Of a stretch of 64,000 nt of DNA, positions 25,459-38,322 are shown piece by piece (the first letter of the stretch is position 1; the number at the start of each line of letters is the position of its first letter). The stretch is from Coffea arabica (taxonomy: Eukaryota; Streptophyta; Magnoliopsida; Gentianales; Rubiaceae). The stretch lies in the NCBI RefSeq assembly GCF_036785885.1, contig NC_092322.1:17010466-17074465 (forward strand), read 5' to 3'. Under the pieces are notes generated by a model that worked only from the letters and a program-made list of their open reading frames with translations, was not told the origin of the DNA and searched no databases. The translations under genes and the position numbers were made by a program.

Positions 25459-25713
25459 TATTGAATATTATTTAGGTTTTAGATTTTAATTTTAGCATCA
25501 TCTTATTTGATAACTTGTTGTATCAAATTATTTGATTTGCAATTTGAATTCTAGTTTGATAGAATTTTATTTTGTAATTTGATTTTTAGTTTGATAGGTT
25601 TTTTTGTTTTGTAGTCATTATCTTTGTAAGACAACTTCTATATAAACTCTCACCAATATCAATGATGATATTGGAACGCCATAAATAACAACATCCTTTT
25701 GTAAAATTTGTCA
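25459..25713 (+). repeat. 3' LTR of Copia remnant
   Basis: It starts directly after the polypurine tract GAGGGGGAG with TATTGAATATT, probably TGTTGAATATT originally, and ends ...GTCA. It differs from the 5' LTR at many positions, so insertion is old. Confidence 0.85.
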
Positions 25714-28469
25714 AATACGAATCTGGCTGCAATGAATTTCAGAGGTGTGGCCGGTCACAGGACCAATCTTCGTCTGGTTCAACGCTCCTTCTTCGCTGAC
25801 ACTATTACAACCAGTAATAAAAATAACAAATCTAACAAGCAAATAAAAACACTAATAACTATGAAAACCACCCTCATTAAGAAACCTAAAATGTCTTCTT
25901 CAGTAACTTTATTAACACGAATGAGGGGCTCTTGAACCTAGGGTCCTCGTGCTATATCATTTCCAATCTGCCACAGATCATGGAAAAAGTCGTCTTACTC
26001 ATGTAAGATCGACTCAGAAGTATTGGATTGATATTACTCTTTTCCTTTAGCATGTTGTCCAATTACATGAAAGTTTCAGAATTGAATCTCAACAGGTTTC
26101 CTAGAGTGATGAAACCAAATTCAGATAATTTAATATTGCGCCAATTGAAGACCATGCAATATGCTAGTAATCAAACGACACAGCAGCCAAATTCTGAGCA
26201 TCTAATAGAAAAATGTTAATTAAGGAACAGATAAATTAGATGAAGTAACAACTAAAAGTTCACTCACAGAAATGCAATCATTTTGTTCTTAGCATTACAT
26301 GAAAGGTGGGCAATTCCAGCTTTGTCCTGATCCTTCTGTAATCTGTTATCAATCAAGATAGAGTTCTTTGTAGGCATCATATCCAGTGTCCGAGAAGGAA
26401 TCAGGTCATCTGCATACCAATTGTTCCCAATCAAATTTTTACTTGCTAGTGATGTCCAAGTACACCATAACGTACTTGCTGCATATCATGCAATATCATT
26501 TAGGAAACACAGCTAAAAAATTAATTAGCAGAGAGCACCAGATGTTCTTGACTTCTTATCGTGTACTGTTTCTTTAGATCAGCACTGAAGATTTACTAGA
26601 GAAACAATCTCAAATAGGTAGAGAAGCATATGCTATTTACAAAGTTCAAAAGCCTAGAGAAACATTTAGATGTTTCTCTTAGAACTTCCAAGTTTCACGA
26701 GTTTTTGGAATCTTGCCTCAAGCTAATACCACATGCTGAACCTCATCAACAATCGTCTGCATAATACCAATTGCTGTAACTGGTTTAGACTCTCTCTCTC
26801 TCAATCGTTAAAATGGTTTCAAAGTTTAATTCATATTGATAGTATTTTTGTTTACAGTATTATTCTATGTATCCAAAATTTAATTAGCAAGATTCTAATT
26901 ACAATTTTATGGAATACATATAGTTACCACATTTAGAAAGTGGGAGGTCTATAATTTTGCTATTGCTGCAAAAATGATATGAATGAGGCATCAAATTAAT
27001 TGGTAGAGTGAAAGGCATAAAAGTGAGCCATAACATGATCGAGCCATACAATTATTCCAAACAAATTTTGTTATCCTTAATTGCAGAAAAACTGAAAATT
27101 TTTTTTTTTTGAATGTACTCCTTATCATTTTTCTATTGTTCTTTCTTTGCTAGATTTGTGTTCCATCATAGACCTCGTACATCAATATAATTCACATTTG
27201 GCCTCTTTTCTCACCAAATGTTGCCTGTTAAGTATATTTTGTCCCGGGTGCTAAGTTCAAATTCAATTGGAACTCAATTGATTGTTACTTTAAATATTAC
27301 ACAATAAGAGTATTCTTGACCAAATGATTAATACACAAACTTGAGAGAAAAATAAACATAAAAAACTCAATATAGTATTAGGAGTATCTTGAAAAATGTA
27401 AAGGGAACAAAGCAAATTTATGGGAAAAATAAATCAATATTAGTTTTAGAATGTAAGAAACTCAAAAATTGTACTCTTCCATAGTCAGTAAGGCCTATAT
27501 TTTTGTAGTTCCACTTAGTGCATTATAAGAGCCAGCATGAAGAAAGGTTTAGTGGTTGTCAAGGAGTTGATAGTCAAGATGACATGTGTAAAATCAATGA
27601 TTCAAAAATTCTTTTTTTTTAAAAAAAGCATGTACACTAATAAAAGAATATGAAAATACAAATTTTATTTTTGTTTATACCCCGTCTCTTTAAGTGAATG
27701 TGAACGCTTCATGTCAACTATTACACATGAATTTTAACATATGTATAACTATGTTCAAATAATTGAGTATAATCAAAGGAAAAATAGAAAAGAAATTATG
27801 TACATGCTTAGTTTTGGTGTAAAATTTGATTGGAAATGAGTTTACATTCACATGATTAAAATGCAATGGACATTATGTTCATTTATAATACTCCTATAGT
27901 CATTTATAAAAGGATGGTCTGTTATAACTTTACAAATTTTGTCAAAATCTCATCTAACCCAATATACTTTTTTCCCTGCGAAATTGCCCGCTAACTTATA
28001 ACATAGCCCAGTTTGACCATTCTATCTAATGGATTGACTAAATCAAACGGATACATGCCACGGGGGATGCTAAATGCGTCTAGGCATAAAAAAAAATGGA
28101 GCACTACGTAAATATTAGAACTATACGGGCCTCAATCGTAAAATTGCAAAAAGTTAGGTTAAAAATATGGAACAATAGAAAATTGAGAGACTTGGCAGTA
28201 ATTTTTCAAACACATACTCATCTACATCTATCGTGTCATAGAATAGGTAGATTCTACTATTATCCATTTCGAGTATCACATCCACAAGTGAAATTTAATG
28301 TTGGATGATGCAAGAACCTTAGATTAAACATTGTTGAAGTATTTAAAACTTAAACTATTATCTTTAGAGATAGATAAAAGTTGAGAAAATGGTACCCAAA
28401 AGGAACTATTGAATTTTCCCATAGAATAATGCCCACTGGTGGGTAGGTTTCTAATAAGGTGAAACAAAA
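25714..28469. other. Intergenic, possible gene fragments
   Basis: No gene is confirmed. On the minus strand around 26440-26270 a frame reads NNWYADDLIPSRTLD followed by QKDQDKAGIAHLSC and then a stop, and near 26765-26730 another reads VTAIGIMQTIVDEVQHVVL. Both look protein-like and may be exons of a decayed gene, but I recognise no family. The 70-codon plus frame at 28096-28308 has no supporting feature. Confidence 0.35.
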
Positions 28470-29965
28470 CCGTCTCTTCTTGCTCGTCTTAGCTACAAGC
28501 ATGGAACGTGATCACCGCAAACTTAATTTCTTTCTCTGTTTAGTACATGAGAAAAACAAAAACTTACCTACATAGGGCTAAATGAAAAACAAAAGATAAT
28601 CACTTCTTGAAATGTCAAAAAATATCTTGTAGATATCATGTTCGTGTCATATATTGCAAATTCGTCTCGCTTAATCGATTTACAGCCAGAATGGTCAAAT
28701 GGACCGTTTCAAGTTTTGGTGGCTTGCTTACATAGAAAAATGTAATTTGAATTAGATGAGATTTTGAAAAAGCTTGGAGACCCATGGTGCACTCTACCAT
28801 TTATATACCCATATTTGAGATCAAAATTATGCAATGTTGGCCATAGAAGGAAAACGAATTGATATCATCATTTAATTCATATCTAATCTTTTGAAGGGCT
28901 TCTCTGACACCTATAATTCATATAACCTACCATGCATATATAAATACTAACAATTATTATCATCTCTCATATTTATATACTTTTTCTATTTAATCTTACC
29001 TACCCTCCTATTTGTTTACTTATCTTAATTAGTCTTATATTTTTAAATATATGAAGTTAACGAGTGCCCAATAGACATCTGTTAAGCAAACCTTTTTGTG
29101 AAACTTTAGATTTAATTGTATATTAAACATAGAGGATAGAGAGGAACATGATAAAAAAAGAGCATAATGTATATTTTTAGGGTTATATTGTTTTCAGACA
29201 TTCCTAATAATTGTTATTGCATCAAACACAATATTTAGGTAGCTTTCTTGGTAACTAAATTCAGTATTCAAATGCTAAAGTATTGCCTGCAGGCATACAT
29301 GTTTCTAAAAATGTGAGATCAAATTGCCACTTCTTGCTCATGGCTTTGCTACATACATGAGAGTACAGTCACCACAAAATTTGTTTCTCTCTTAGGTAAA
29401 TTGAAAAAAAAAAAAAAGCCACATGGAGCTGAATGAAAAACAAAAATAATCACCCATTGTTCATTAGTTCATTATATGAAATGCCAAAAATGTCTTGTAG
29501 ATATCACATGCATGTCGTGTATTATAAATTTTGTCTCACTTAACCAATTTATTAGGGTGAATTATCATAATGGACCATTCCAAGAATTTGGTAGGCTAAT
29601 TGACTCAAAAAATTGTATGGTGAGCTAGATGAAATTTTGAAAAGTTTGGGGAACTATTGTGTACGATACCCTTATAAAAACATATTTAGAACAAAATAGT
29701 GCAATATTTTGCCATAGGAAAAAAATAAAATAAATATGGTCATTTAATTCATATCTTAATTTTTTCGAACTTGAGATTCTATGGTTTTCTTGATATTGAA
29801 AGCAAAACTAGAAAGGAACATGATTAAAAAAAAAAAAAAAAGAGTACAATGTGTATTTGTAAGCTTACAATGTTTTTAAACATGCCTAATAATCGCTATT
29901 GCATGGAACACATCATTGGTTCTCTTAGTAATCAAATTGTGTGGTCAAATACTAATTAACTTTCT
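28470..29965. repeat. Diverged tandem duplication
   Basis: Segment 28470-29290 aligns with 29330-29965. Shared landmarks include ATGAAAAACAAAA, ATCTTGTAGATATCA, ATTTTGAAAA followed by GCTTGG/GTTTGG, and AGGAACATGAT. The offset is about 840 bp at the start and 680 bp at the end, so the second copy lost, or the first gained, about 160 bp near 28920-29080. Neither copy is coding. Confidence 0.75.
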
Positions 29966-31052
29966 GTATAGATAGTAGAGTATTTTTATTAAACAATGAG
30001 AGACTCCGCAAACATACATTTTAATGGGCTTGAATTCAATAACAGGGAGCTTCTATTCTATTTGCTTGAATAGAATCTTATCCTTCATTTTACTCTTAGC
30101 ACTTTTAGGGTATATTTGATAAAATTGAAATCTGAAAATTGAAACCTGGAGTTTGAAATCTGAAATTTGAATCTATTAAATTAGTGAATTATTAAGTACT
30201 AAATTTGATATATTTGAGTTTACATTACATTAATTGATAAGTGAATAGCTTATCACTAATTTTTTTGGAGCAAATTTGCCTAAAAAATTCAGTGCCAGTT
30301 AATGAATTCAGATGTTCTAGTTTTGATTATCAAATGCGTCTAAATATGTCAAAATCTAAATTCATTAAATTTAAATGCTAAATTGGGTTATCAAACAGAG
30401 CCTTAGTTTGAGTATTCGGTAAATGGAAGTACTATGCTCAATAAAATAGTTGTCCAGTTAGTCAAATTTCCACTAATTTTTGTGGGAGTTTGTTTGGAGA
30501 GTTTGGGTGTGAGTAGTTATCTTTCTTGATATTGATATTCTGTGCTTTCCAATGAGATTGAAAATCAATTAAATTTTGTAAAATTTTATAAAATTTTTTT
30601 ATATGCTTTATTGAAGGAGAAGGTTAATCTTAATGCCACACTTGAAATATTTAATATCTCTATTATTTTCAGTAGTTTCAATAAAAAAAAAAACTTTGTA
30701 ACTAAGTATCACTAAAAGTAATACATACAACGTATGATGCATGAATAAAACGAATCAACCCGTATGTTATTATTATGCTAGGATTCAAGAACTGCACACG
30801 AATTCCGTTCAAGAAGTAAACAAATTTAATATACAACATATGTCAGATGTAATTCATTCATGTGTACATAATATGTAATCTAAAAGAATTTGTTGATATA
30901 AATATCAGCCATATATAAAGTGTGAGGAAACTTACCTATTTTCTTGATGCGATCATCACTTCTAATGGTTTTAATTTTGCTAAAAGCAAAAGTATAGAAA
31001 TAGTGGGGAGGGAAAAAGGTATAGTAAACATTTTTGTAAACCCAAGTAACTA
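29966..31052. other. Intergenic with a probable MITE at 30108-30404
   Basis: AGGGTATATTTGATAAAATTG near 30108 and, inverted, AGGCTCTGTTTGATAACCC near 30404 are imperfect terminal inverted repeats of the type seen in hAT-derived MITEs. A matching 8-bp duplication could not be found. The rest shows no coding signal. Confidence 0.45.
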
Positions 31053-33263
31053 TCTATATCTATATGTATTGCAAGAGAGGTTTTAGTGGAGGCCTGTTGA
31101 ATGGCTTCCAAATCTCCCATACTTTTTTCTAGATTTTTCATTTAGTTTAATACATAAATTCAATTAAAAAGTTTGAAATAGTGTGATTTACAAGTACTCC
31201 GATAACAATTCAAATTTAAAATTTAAAACTTTCTTTCCCACTTCAAATGAGTGCTTAATAAATCATTTATAGTTTGTTTTTAGATTTTGACCACTTTTTC
31301 CTTCCATAAATAAAGAAAATAAATTTGGATAATTTGATTAGTCCCATATTAAAATCATTCACCCCATTACAATTTTATTACTTTAGCCCATTTTATTCCT
31401 TGATTAATAAATATTGATTTGTCCAATCTAAGGAATAATCTGATTAGTTCCATTTTTTAATCATTTATATTGTAATATTTTTATCATTTATATAGTAACA
31501 TTTTTAGCACTTTCCTTCCAGGTATATACATAGATTTGTCAAATATTTCAAATAACATATCCAATTATAACCATTCTTCAAACATTTTATCTATTGCAAC
31601 TAAATTAATTTTTTTAGCCTTAAACTTAGCCTATTAGATGATTATTCCAACTAATGAAATAAACATTTTGACATACAACGTCATCTAGATAATTTTTGAA
31701 ATGCTCAGACCTTCATTTGGATAATTTTGCATATGGCGCGGCGCGTACATCAGAAAGTGCACATAAAACAAAATTTTTATATGAATTTTAAATTAATAAA
31801 AGGGGCATTTAGATGGTTATTTTTTGGAATGTTTATCAAAAATTTTAAAACAAATATTTGATAAAACAATTATCCTGGGTGATTATCACAAAAAATAGTA
31901 GTATTTCACCAAAGTTACACCCAATTACTTTTCCTTGATGACTATAATTCTAACTCTTTATTTGAAAAAAAAAAGCCACTTGAAAAGTAAGATAATAAAC
32001 CCTAAATAATAAAAAGAATAGAAAGATTGGATTATAGGGTAGGAAAGGGTAAAAGAAAGGTATTGAATCTTAAATAGTAAAAGAAGCATAAAGATAAGAG
32101 TATAGAATTGGGGAGAGTAAAGTCAAGGAAGCTGTGTTGTGAGTTGGGATGAAATTATCAAAATGAGCTATTTATGTGGATCAAATAGATATTAGTTTTA
32201 CATGATTTTGGTTATCTTATCCATTTACAATCCACTATAAAATTTTACTTATTTTTTCTCCCATATTCTTTGAATAACAAAATAAGATATCATTGTAATC
32301 AACAAAAATAAGAACACATTGCATTAATAAATAAATTTTTACCTAAAAAATAAAAAAAAAAGTTACACAGAAGAACCAATAGTGGTGATCATAAGGAGTT
32401 TCAAATTTGTCCCTATATAAGAATCTCAAAATAATTTAGGTGTGAATGCAAGAAATCAATTAACTCTTAATGAGTTAATTAAAATTTTAATGGAATGGGA
32501 AGAAGTAAGATAAAATTTAACAAAAATTAAAAAAATAAAGAATAAGAAAATAATGTTAAATATGCCTTTGCAAAAGGTAGAATATAATTATTGAATTTGT
32601 AGTGATTTAAATTTACTTACTAATGAATTTGAATCTACGTCTAATTTAATTAAGTCTAAATAGGTAGTCCCAATCTATCTATTTAATAGCCACTTATTAA
32701 TGAATTTTAATTGGATTACCCATTTGAAGTTAATAAAATGGTATACCCATACTCATTTGTTAAAGAAAAAATTGAAAATTTGGTCATTATTTACAACTAT
32801 ATATGTAGAGTAACAGGACAGAAGATAAATAAGTTGTAAAATTGGGTAAGAGATCGTATAACTTGATAGAAGCAGGGTAGGATGAAGAAAATATAGAATT
32901 TGTGAGAGAGAGAAGAGTTGCAGGGATGTGGGCAGTTTGGATTAGCAAGGTAAGGAAGAGAATAATGAAGAGTATAGGAATATTAACAGGAAGTGGCGCA
33001 GAAAATGACAACATAGAAGGGAGGGGTAACAATTTGTGATTACTGTGCTTTCGGTATTTCTTTAGATATTTTTTACCTTTATTCATATTTTTTAATATAC
33101 GTTAAGGTTTTAAATAAAGTACATAAATACAATATAAATTAGATACTAAAATAGCACTCTTTTAATTTTTTAACCTTTTTTCATGTAACTAATATAAATA
33201 ATTCATTTACTATTTTAATTATATTAAACATAAATCCGTGCATAGCACAGGTTGCAATGCTAG
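31053..33263 (+). mobile_element. Non-autonomous Helitron, about 2.2 kb
   Basis: The 3' end has the Helitron hairpin CCGTGCATAGCACAGG (33236-33251), eight spacer bases and CTAG (33260-33263), followed by host T. The proposed 5' end is TCTATATCTATATG at 31053 after host A, leading into GCAAGAGAGGTTTTAGTGG, which resembles known plant Helitron starts. No RepHel gene is present. A 99-codon minus frame (32787-33086) is hydrophobic with no motif. The 3' border is firm, the 5' border less so. Confidence 0.72.
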
Positions 33264-35415
33264 TTTAAGTAGTATTTGTAATTCCAAACTACATCTTGAC
33301 ATCCTTAAGTTAAATTCCATTGTTATTACTGCTCTTCCAGTATCTTCTCTCAACCTCCAATCACTAACTGCCATCTTTCGCTTCTTCTCACTATCCCTTA
33401 GCATTCCTTGCAGGAAAGTCATATTTCACTCATTTCGCACATTCGTGTGCTCTATCCATAGACTCTTTTAGTGACATCTAAGCTCAATGTCACACACATA
33501 TCTAATAAAATTATGTTCAATTCCTATATAGTAAGTTGTTGAATTGAACGTATTCAGCTCTACCAAGTGAACTATCTATCTTTCCACCTTGTGGACCTCT
33601 TTATTTGTGTTTTTTTATTTTTTTAATTCTTTTCTATTTTTTTTAGTAACAATTAGCTCCCTTCCTTTTTTTTTTTTTACTTCCTTATTTATAGTAACTT
33701 TTAATCAACTTATTAATTTCTGCTTTATATATATGCATGTCAATTATGTCTTACTAAATCTTTTTTATCAATCAACTTATAGTTTTCCTTCTTTCAAATC
33801 TTTCAACAAATTATACGTAGTCTTGTTCAAGTAACGGATTAAGAACTGATTATGCTAACATTTGCATCAGTCTCGAAAGTTTGACAATAAATCCTATGGT
33901 ATGTCAGCGTCTTCATGATGGCCTGTTCTAGAATACCTGTTTCAACTTCATCTGTCTCATCATGTCCAAAGCTGTCTTTACCACAATTATCAGTACATGG
34001 CTCTAGCTTTGAATCTTTTTTTATCATTTATATCATCAATATTTGTGTTCCTTGATTACTCATGCTTTCAATTGACCAAAGGATTTGACAACTACTGCTA
34101 CCCTGCCGAATATGTTGCCCCACGATACAGACGACTATTAGTGACAACTGTTCTTAACAGTGTAATATTTTTAAATAAAATATAATTTTATATGAATTAT
34201 TTGTAAAGCTTTATAATAGACATGTAATTGTTATGAATGAGATATACATAAATCAATAATAGAATATATTACATCTCAACTATAAAAATGTATAAATAAT
34301 TTATTTAAAATTAAAATATTCAAAAAATATTACACTATTCAGGAATATTTTGCAAGGACTATTTTTTTATACTGTTTGGGAACTATTTAAAATTATAGTA
34401 TTTGAAAAAATTACACTGTCTCGTGTCCCATTCAAATGTATTTTGTTGGGTGACTTACGTGAGGAGCAGTAGACTAAACTATTTGTGAATGGCAAGGTAA
34501 ATTTTGTAGTTTATTCAACAAATAAAAGAGAGGTATGGAAAGATAAAAGAAACAGCATAGAAGCAGGCACGTTACAGCTCACATGTACGGAGGATGAAAG
34601 AAATATTTTTTAAAAAAGCAAGTTTTGACCGATTATAGGCGCAGGCGATTTGAAAATATTGATAGGCCCAATGACCGTGAGGCGTACTGCGGAAGGTGGC
34701 AATGTATTGGGGTGTGAGGGAATTCACATAAGTAAAATGGGCCTAGGATTAAAACACCGTAGAGGATAAGAAGTACTAAACACAGCCATGCTGGGGCCAG
34801 CAGTAGTATGTGTTTGAAAAGAAGTGGTGAGCTCAGAGGTGAAGAAACAATTTGGTAAAGAAGAAGGCAAAGCGAAATACATAGGCGGGGTGGCGGTAGG
34901 GTAACTTCAAGCGGAGTGGTCAAGGTAGATATAGCTGAGCAAGGACGTTCCAAGGTTGTACTGACTGAATGAGCCGGTGTAGTACAAAAGCAGAGAAATC
35001 AAAGGTGAGGTGTAGTACAAAAGCAGAGAAATCAAAGGTGAGTACTCTCGTCCATAACTTTGAAATAGTAAAAGGGAAGGATTAATAATAGAAAACTGAT
35101 TAAAATAACGAGTAAAACACGCAACCTCTAGTATGATGAAGGTTACATTTGTTGTAAGACCTTCCGTTGAAACACATAAACATGGCAATGATAGAGAAAT
35201 AAGGATTACGAAATATTACAACTAAAACCTAGTGCCTTTGAACAAAAAGGAAATGATATAGGAAAATTATCCCTGTTTATTTGTTCACCTAACATTGTGT
35301 AGCCTTCGGCAAGTCTAGCACCTCTAAAAAAATGTTTAGCGACCATCGTTAGAAAAAACATTGAACCACACGCGCGCAGCATCCATTTGGAAGGATTGTT
35401 TTTCAAACTTGTGAC
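33264..35415. other. Intergenic, 33-bp tandem duplication at 34977-35042
   Basis: No gene is recognised. A perfect 33-bp unit starting GTGTAGTACAAAAGCAGAG is present twice head to tail (34977-35009, 35010-35042). The minus-strand frames across 34633-35659 change their reading through this repeat and carry no motif. Confidence 0.55.
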
Positions 35416-38322
35416 ATGGTGAAGGAAACACAGGGTGGAAGGCTAAGGATGGATGGTGGTGGCAAAAGAAAGTCATTTGACGTTGACCTGGAACCTGAGT
35501 GTGATAGAGATATAGACAGCCCAGAAAGCGGTGGTTCAAGTGGAGGACATCAAGATGAGAAGGCAGAAGAATTGTTAGGTGCAATAGACATGGATGATGT
35601 AATGAAATTAACATTTGACACGGAAGAAGAAGCTGGGGAATTCTATAATTTGTATGCAAAACTAAGCGGATTTAAAATTCGTAAAAGTAATGGCAAACGA
35701 GATGCAGATGGCATTTCAAAGTTTCGAAAATGGGTATGTTATTGTGAAGGATACAGGGATGAAAAGTGGTTTAAGTATGAAGACTGGAAAAAGGAAGCAA
35801 AACCAATTACAAGAACTGGGAATGGGGCTTGCTTTCGCGTGAAATATGACATAGAATCGCTAAACTATGTGGTGACATCGTTCATTGTGGAGCACAATCA
35901 CCCGCTGGCATCAGAGGCAAGTGTGTAACACATTAGGTCTAATAGAAAAGTCATTGATGCAGAGTATGCACAAGCCAAAAGTTTGAAGATGGTTGGAGCT
36001 AGAATCTGTCAGATAATGAAATATTTTGTTATCAAAGCCGGAGGGTACAGTAACGTGGGATTTTGCATTAAGGATCTATATAATCGAATGGATGAGGAAC
36101 GTAGAAAAGATATTTTTAATGGCTATGTAGAAGGGGCACTTGGGTTCTTGGCAACGAAGAAGGATGTTGATGACATGTTCTTTTATAAATATCATGTGGA
36201 TAACGAAGGAAGATTGGCAAGGTTGGTTTGGGCAGATTCTAAATCCCAAGTGGACTTCAGTACATTTGGAGATGTGTTGGAGTTTGATATGACATACAAA
36301 ACAAATAAATACCGTAAGCCACTAGTTGTATTTGCAGGAGTAAACAACCATTTGAACAGTACTATTTTTGGATGTGCACTGCTATCAGATGAGAGGATTG
36401 AAACATACGAATGGGTCCTAAGTACATTGATAGAGGCTATGGATGATAGAAAGCCAGTAGTAGTGATGACAGATGAGGACAGTACAATGCAAAGAGCCAT
36501 AAAGAATCTTTTCCCCGACCCTTGTCATAGGCTATATTCGTGGCACTTGCATAGAAATGCATCGAGTAATATTCTGTGTAAAGAGTTCAATGACAGGTTT
36601 GTATAACCTGATGGCAAAAAAGTGTAGCATACAGGAGTTTGAGGATCGGTGGACTAGCTTTAGTTAATGAATGTGGGATGGAAGAATGACTGGGTGAAAA
36701 AGTTGTATCACAGGAGAAAGTTATGGGCAGAGGCCTATTTATGTGGGCAGTTTTTCACAATTATGAGAAGTACTCAAAGGTGTGAGAAAATGAATACTTT
36801 TTTGAACGAGTACTTGAATAATAAAATGCGGCTATATGAATTCGTTAGAAGTTTTGATTTGGCAATAGCATGGCTTTGACATACTGAGAGCAAAGCAATT
36901 CACACAAACGAAAACACAAAACTAGTGTTAACCACAATTCTGCCCAAACTGGAGAGCAGCGCAGCAGAGGTGTTTACAAGGAATGTATTCTTCATGGTAA
37001 GGAAGCATTTGAATAGGCAAGGGTTTCTAATTTTCGAGGGTTGGAACGAGGAGGGAGAAAGTTGCACATATTATTACTCAAAATATTGTGGACAGAAAAT
37101 AAGTTGGAGGGTCGATTATGATAGGTTCACAGAGAAGCTAACCTGCTCTTGCATGAAATTCGAGTCAAAGGGAATTCTTTATGCTCATATGTTTCACGTG
37201 ATGGTGGTAGAAGGAATGAACAGGATCCCAGAATCATACATTTCAAATTGGTGGACAAAGGGAGTGAAAAATAATAATGAGATATAGCATTTGTTGCACC
37301 CGAACAAATGACACAAATGGCCAGATATGGCACTTTAAAGTCCAGCTATAATAGTATCTGTTATTATGCCTCTTACATGGATGATGAATTTAATGAACGG
37401 CAGCAGATGTTTGACAAGCATTCAGTAGAGCTGAAGGAAAAATGGATTGATAGAGGATTTGTGGGAGACGGGTTTGTAATGGATTCAAGAGTAAGGACCG
37501 ATAGAAGTAGAAGAACATTCAGAGTGTTAGACCCGAGGGTATCTCGGGCTGAAGGTGATCACAAGCAAGTAGAAACAAAGAAGAAAAGAAAGTGCGGACA
37601 TTGCAAGTAGTAACGAAAAAGTACGTAGTTATACACATGTTATTTGATATAAAACATGAACCGGATCTTGAAAGTAATAATGAAAAAGTAGGTAGTTTTT
37701 GACATGTTATTATGTGCATTAAAACATAAACTTAAATCCAAAGTCCATACAAAGTAAACTAAGTTAATGGCAATGCATAAAAAGTTGAAGTGGTGTAATG
37801 TTAGCGTTTTGACAGCTTAGTTGATGTGATTACTTGCAGCCACAAATGATTTAATATGTAATGAATTGGTTTAAGATTGCAGGCTGGCCACAACCAACGA
37901 ACATGGCCAAACAAAAAAAATTGCCACAATACAGCGGCACATCGTGATTGGATGAAAAATTGTTTGGATAAATCATTGAAAAATTCATTTGGAATTGATA
38001 TGGGCGGGACCGAGACTGGCGAATGGTGACGACAAGCATTTGTGGCAGAACGATGCAGTAGCGGTGGAAGTGACACAGGTGGCCAACAAAGAAGTTTAGG
38101 AGAAAGAGAAATCATGTGTAGAGATGCTAAGTTTTGAAAAAGTTGTTAATTCGTCATGAATTACATAGTTCATTGATATTAATATTACTGATAACCTCTC
38201 CACTGTGTATGCAGGATGAACTTGAGAGGGGAAACGAATTCGTCAATGCAATTGGGGAGATGACCAAAATGGAACAGTCCATATTTAAAAACATGGATGC
38301 GGGTACAGGGTGGTCGGTATGA
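35416..38322 (+). pseudogene. FAR1/FHY3-like, MULE-transposase-derived pseudogene
   Basis: FAR1-family proteins descend from Mutator-like transposases and bind DNA in the nucleus; some still serve transposons. Domain order is canonical. FAR1 zinc-binding domain: 35600-35900, with EEAGEFYNLYAKLSGF and EHNHPL. MULE DDE domain: about 36260-36590, with FDMTYKTNKYRKPL, MTDEDSTMQRAI and HRLYSWHLHRN. SWIM finger: about 37125-37210, CSCMKFES then AHMFHV. C-terminal basic segment with KKKRKCGHCK at 37610. The zinc knuckle seems to resume after an intron as AGHNQRTW near 37881, with its last Cys changed to Trp; a further exon may be 38214-38322. In-frame stops at 35926-35928 and 36877-36879, and frameshifts near 36604-36665 and 37290-37308, show it is dead. 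No terminal inverted repeats were found, so element and host-gene origin stay open. Confidence 0.88.

Larger units (their letters stand above)
23589..25713 (+). mobile_element. Degenerate Copia-type LTR retrotransposon
   Basis: Two direct repeats of about 250 bp share most of their length (23589-23839 and 25459-25713). The left copy runs into ATCAGAGCTT, the remnant of the initiator-tRNA-Met primer site used by many plant Copia elements. The right copy is preceded by the polypurine tract GAGGGGGAG. The flanks GATAC and AATAC fit a decayed 5-bp target duplication. Only a scrap of gag survives between the LTRs; protease, integrase and reverse transcriptase are gone. The interior has been invaded by a solo LTR and a SINE tail. 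Confidence 0.85.

Noticed and set aside
32787..33086. 99-codon hydrophobic minus-strand frame as a membrane protein
   Set aside because: It lies inside a Helitron in T/A-rich DNA where hydrophobic frames arise from composition alone.
34633..35659. Minus-strand frames of 66-107 codons upstream of the FAR1 pseudogene
   Set aside because: They contain no motif, change frame at the 33-bp duplication and partly lie antisense to FAR1 coding sequence.
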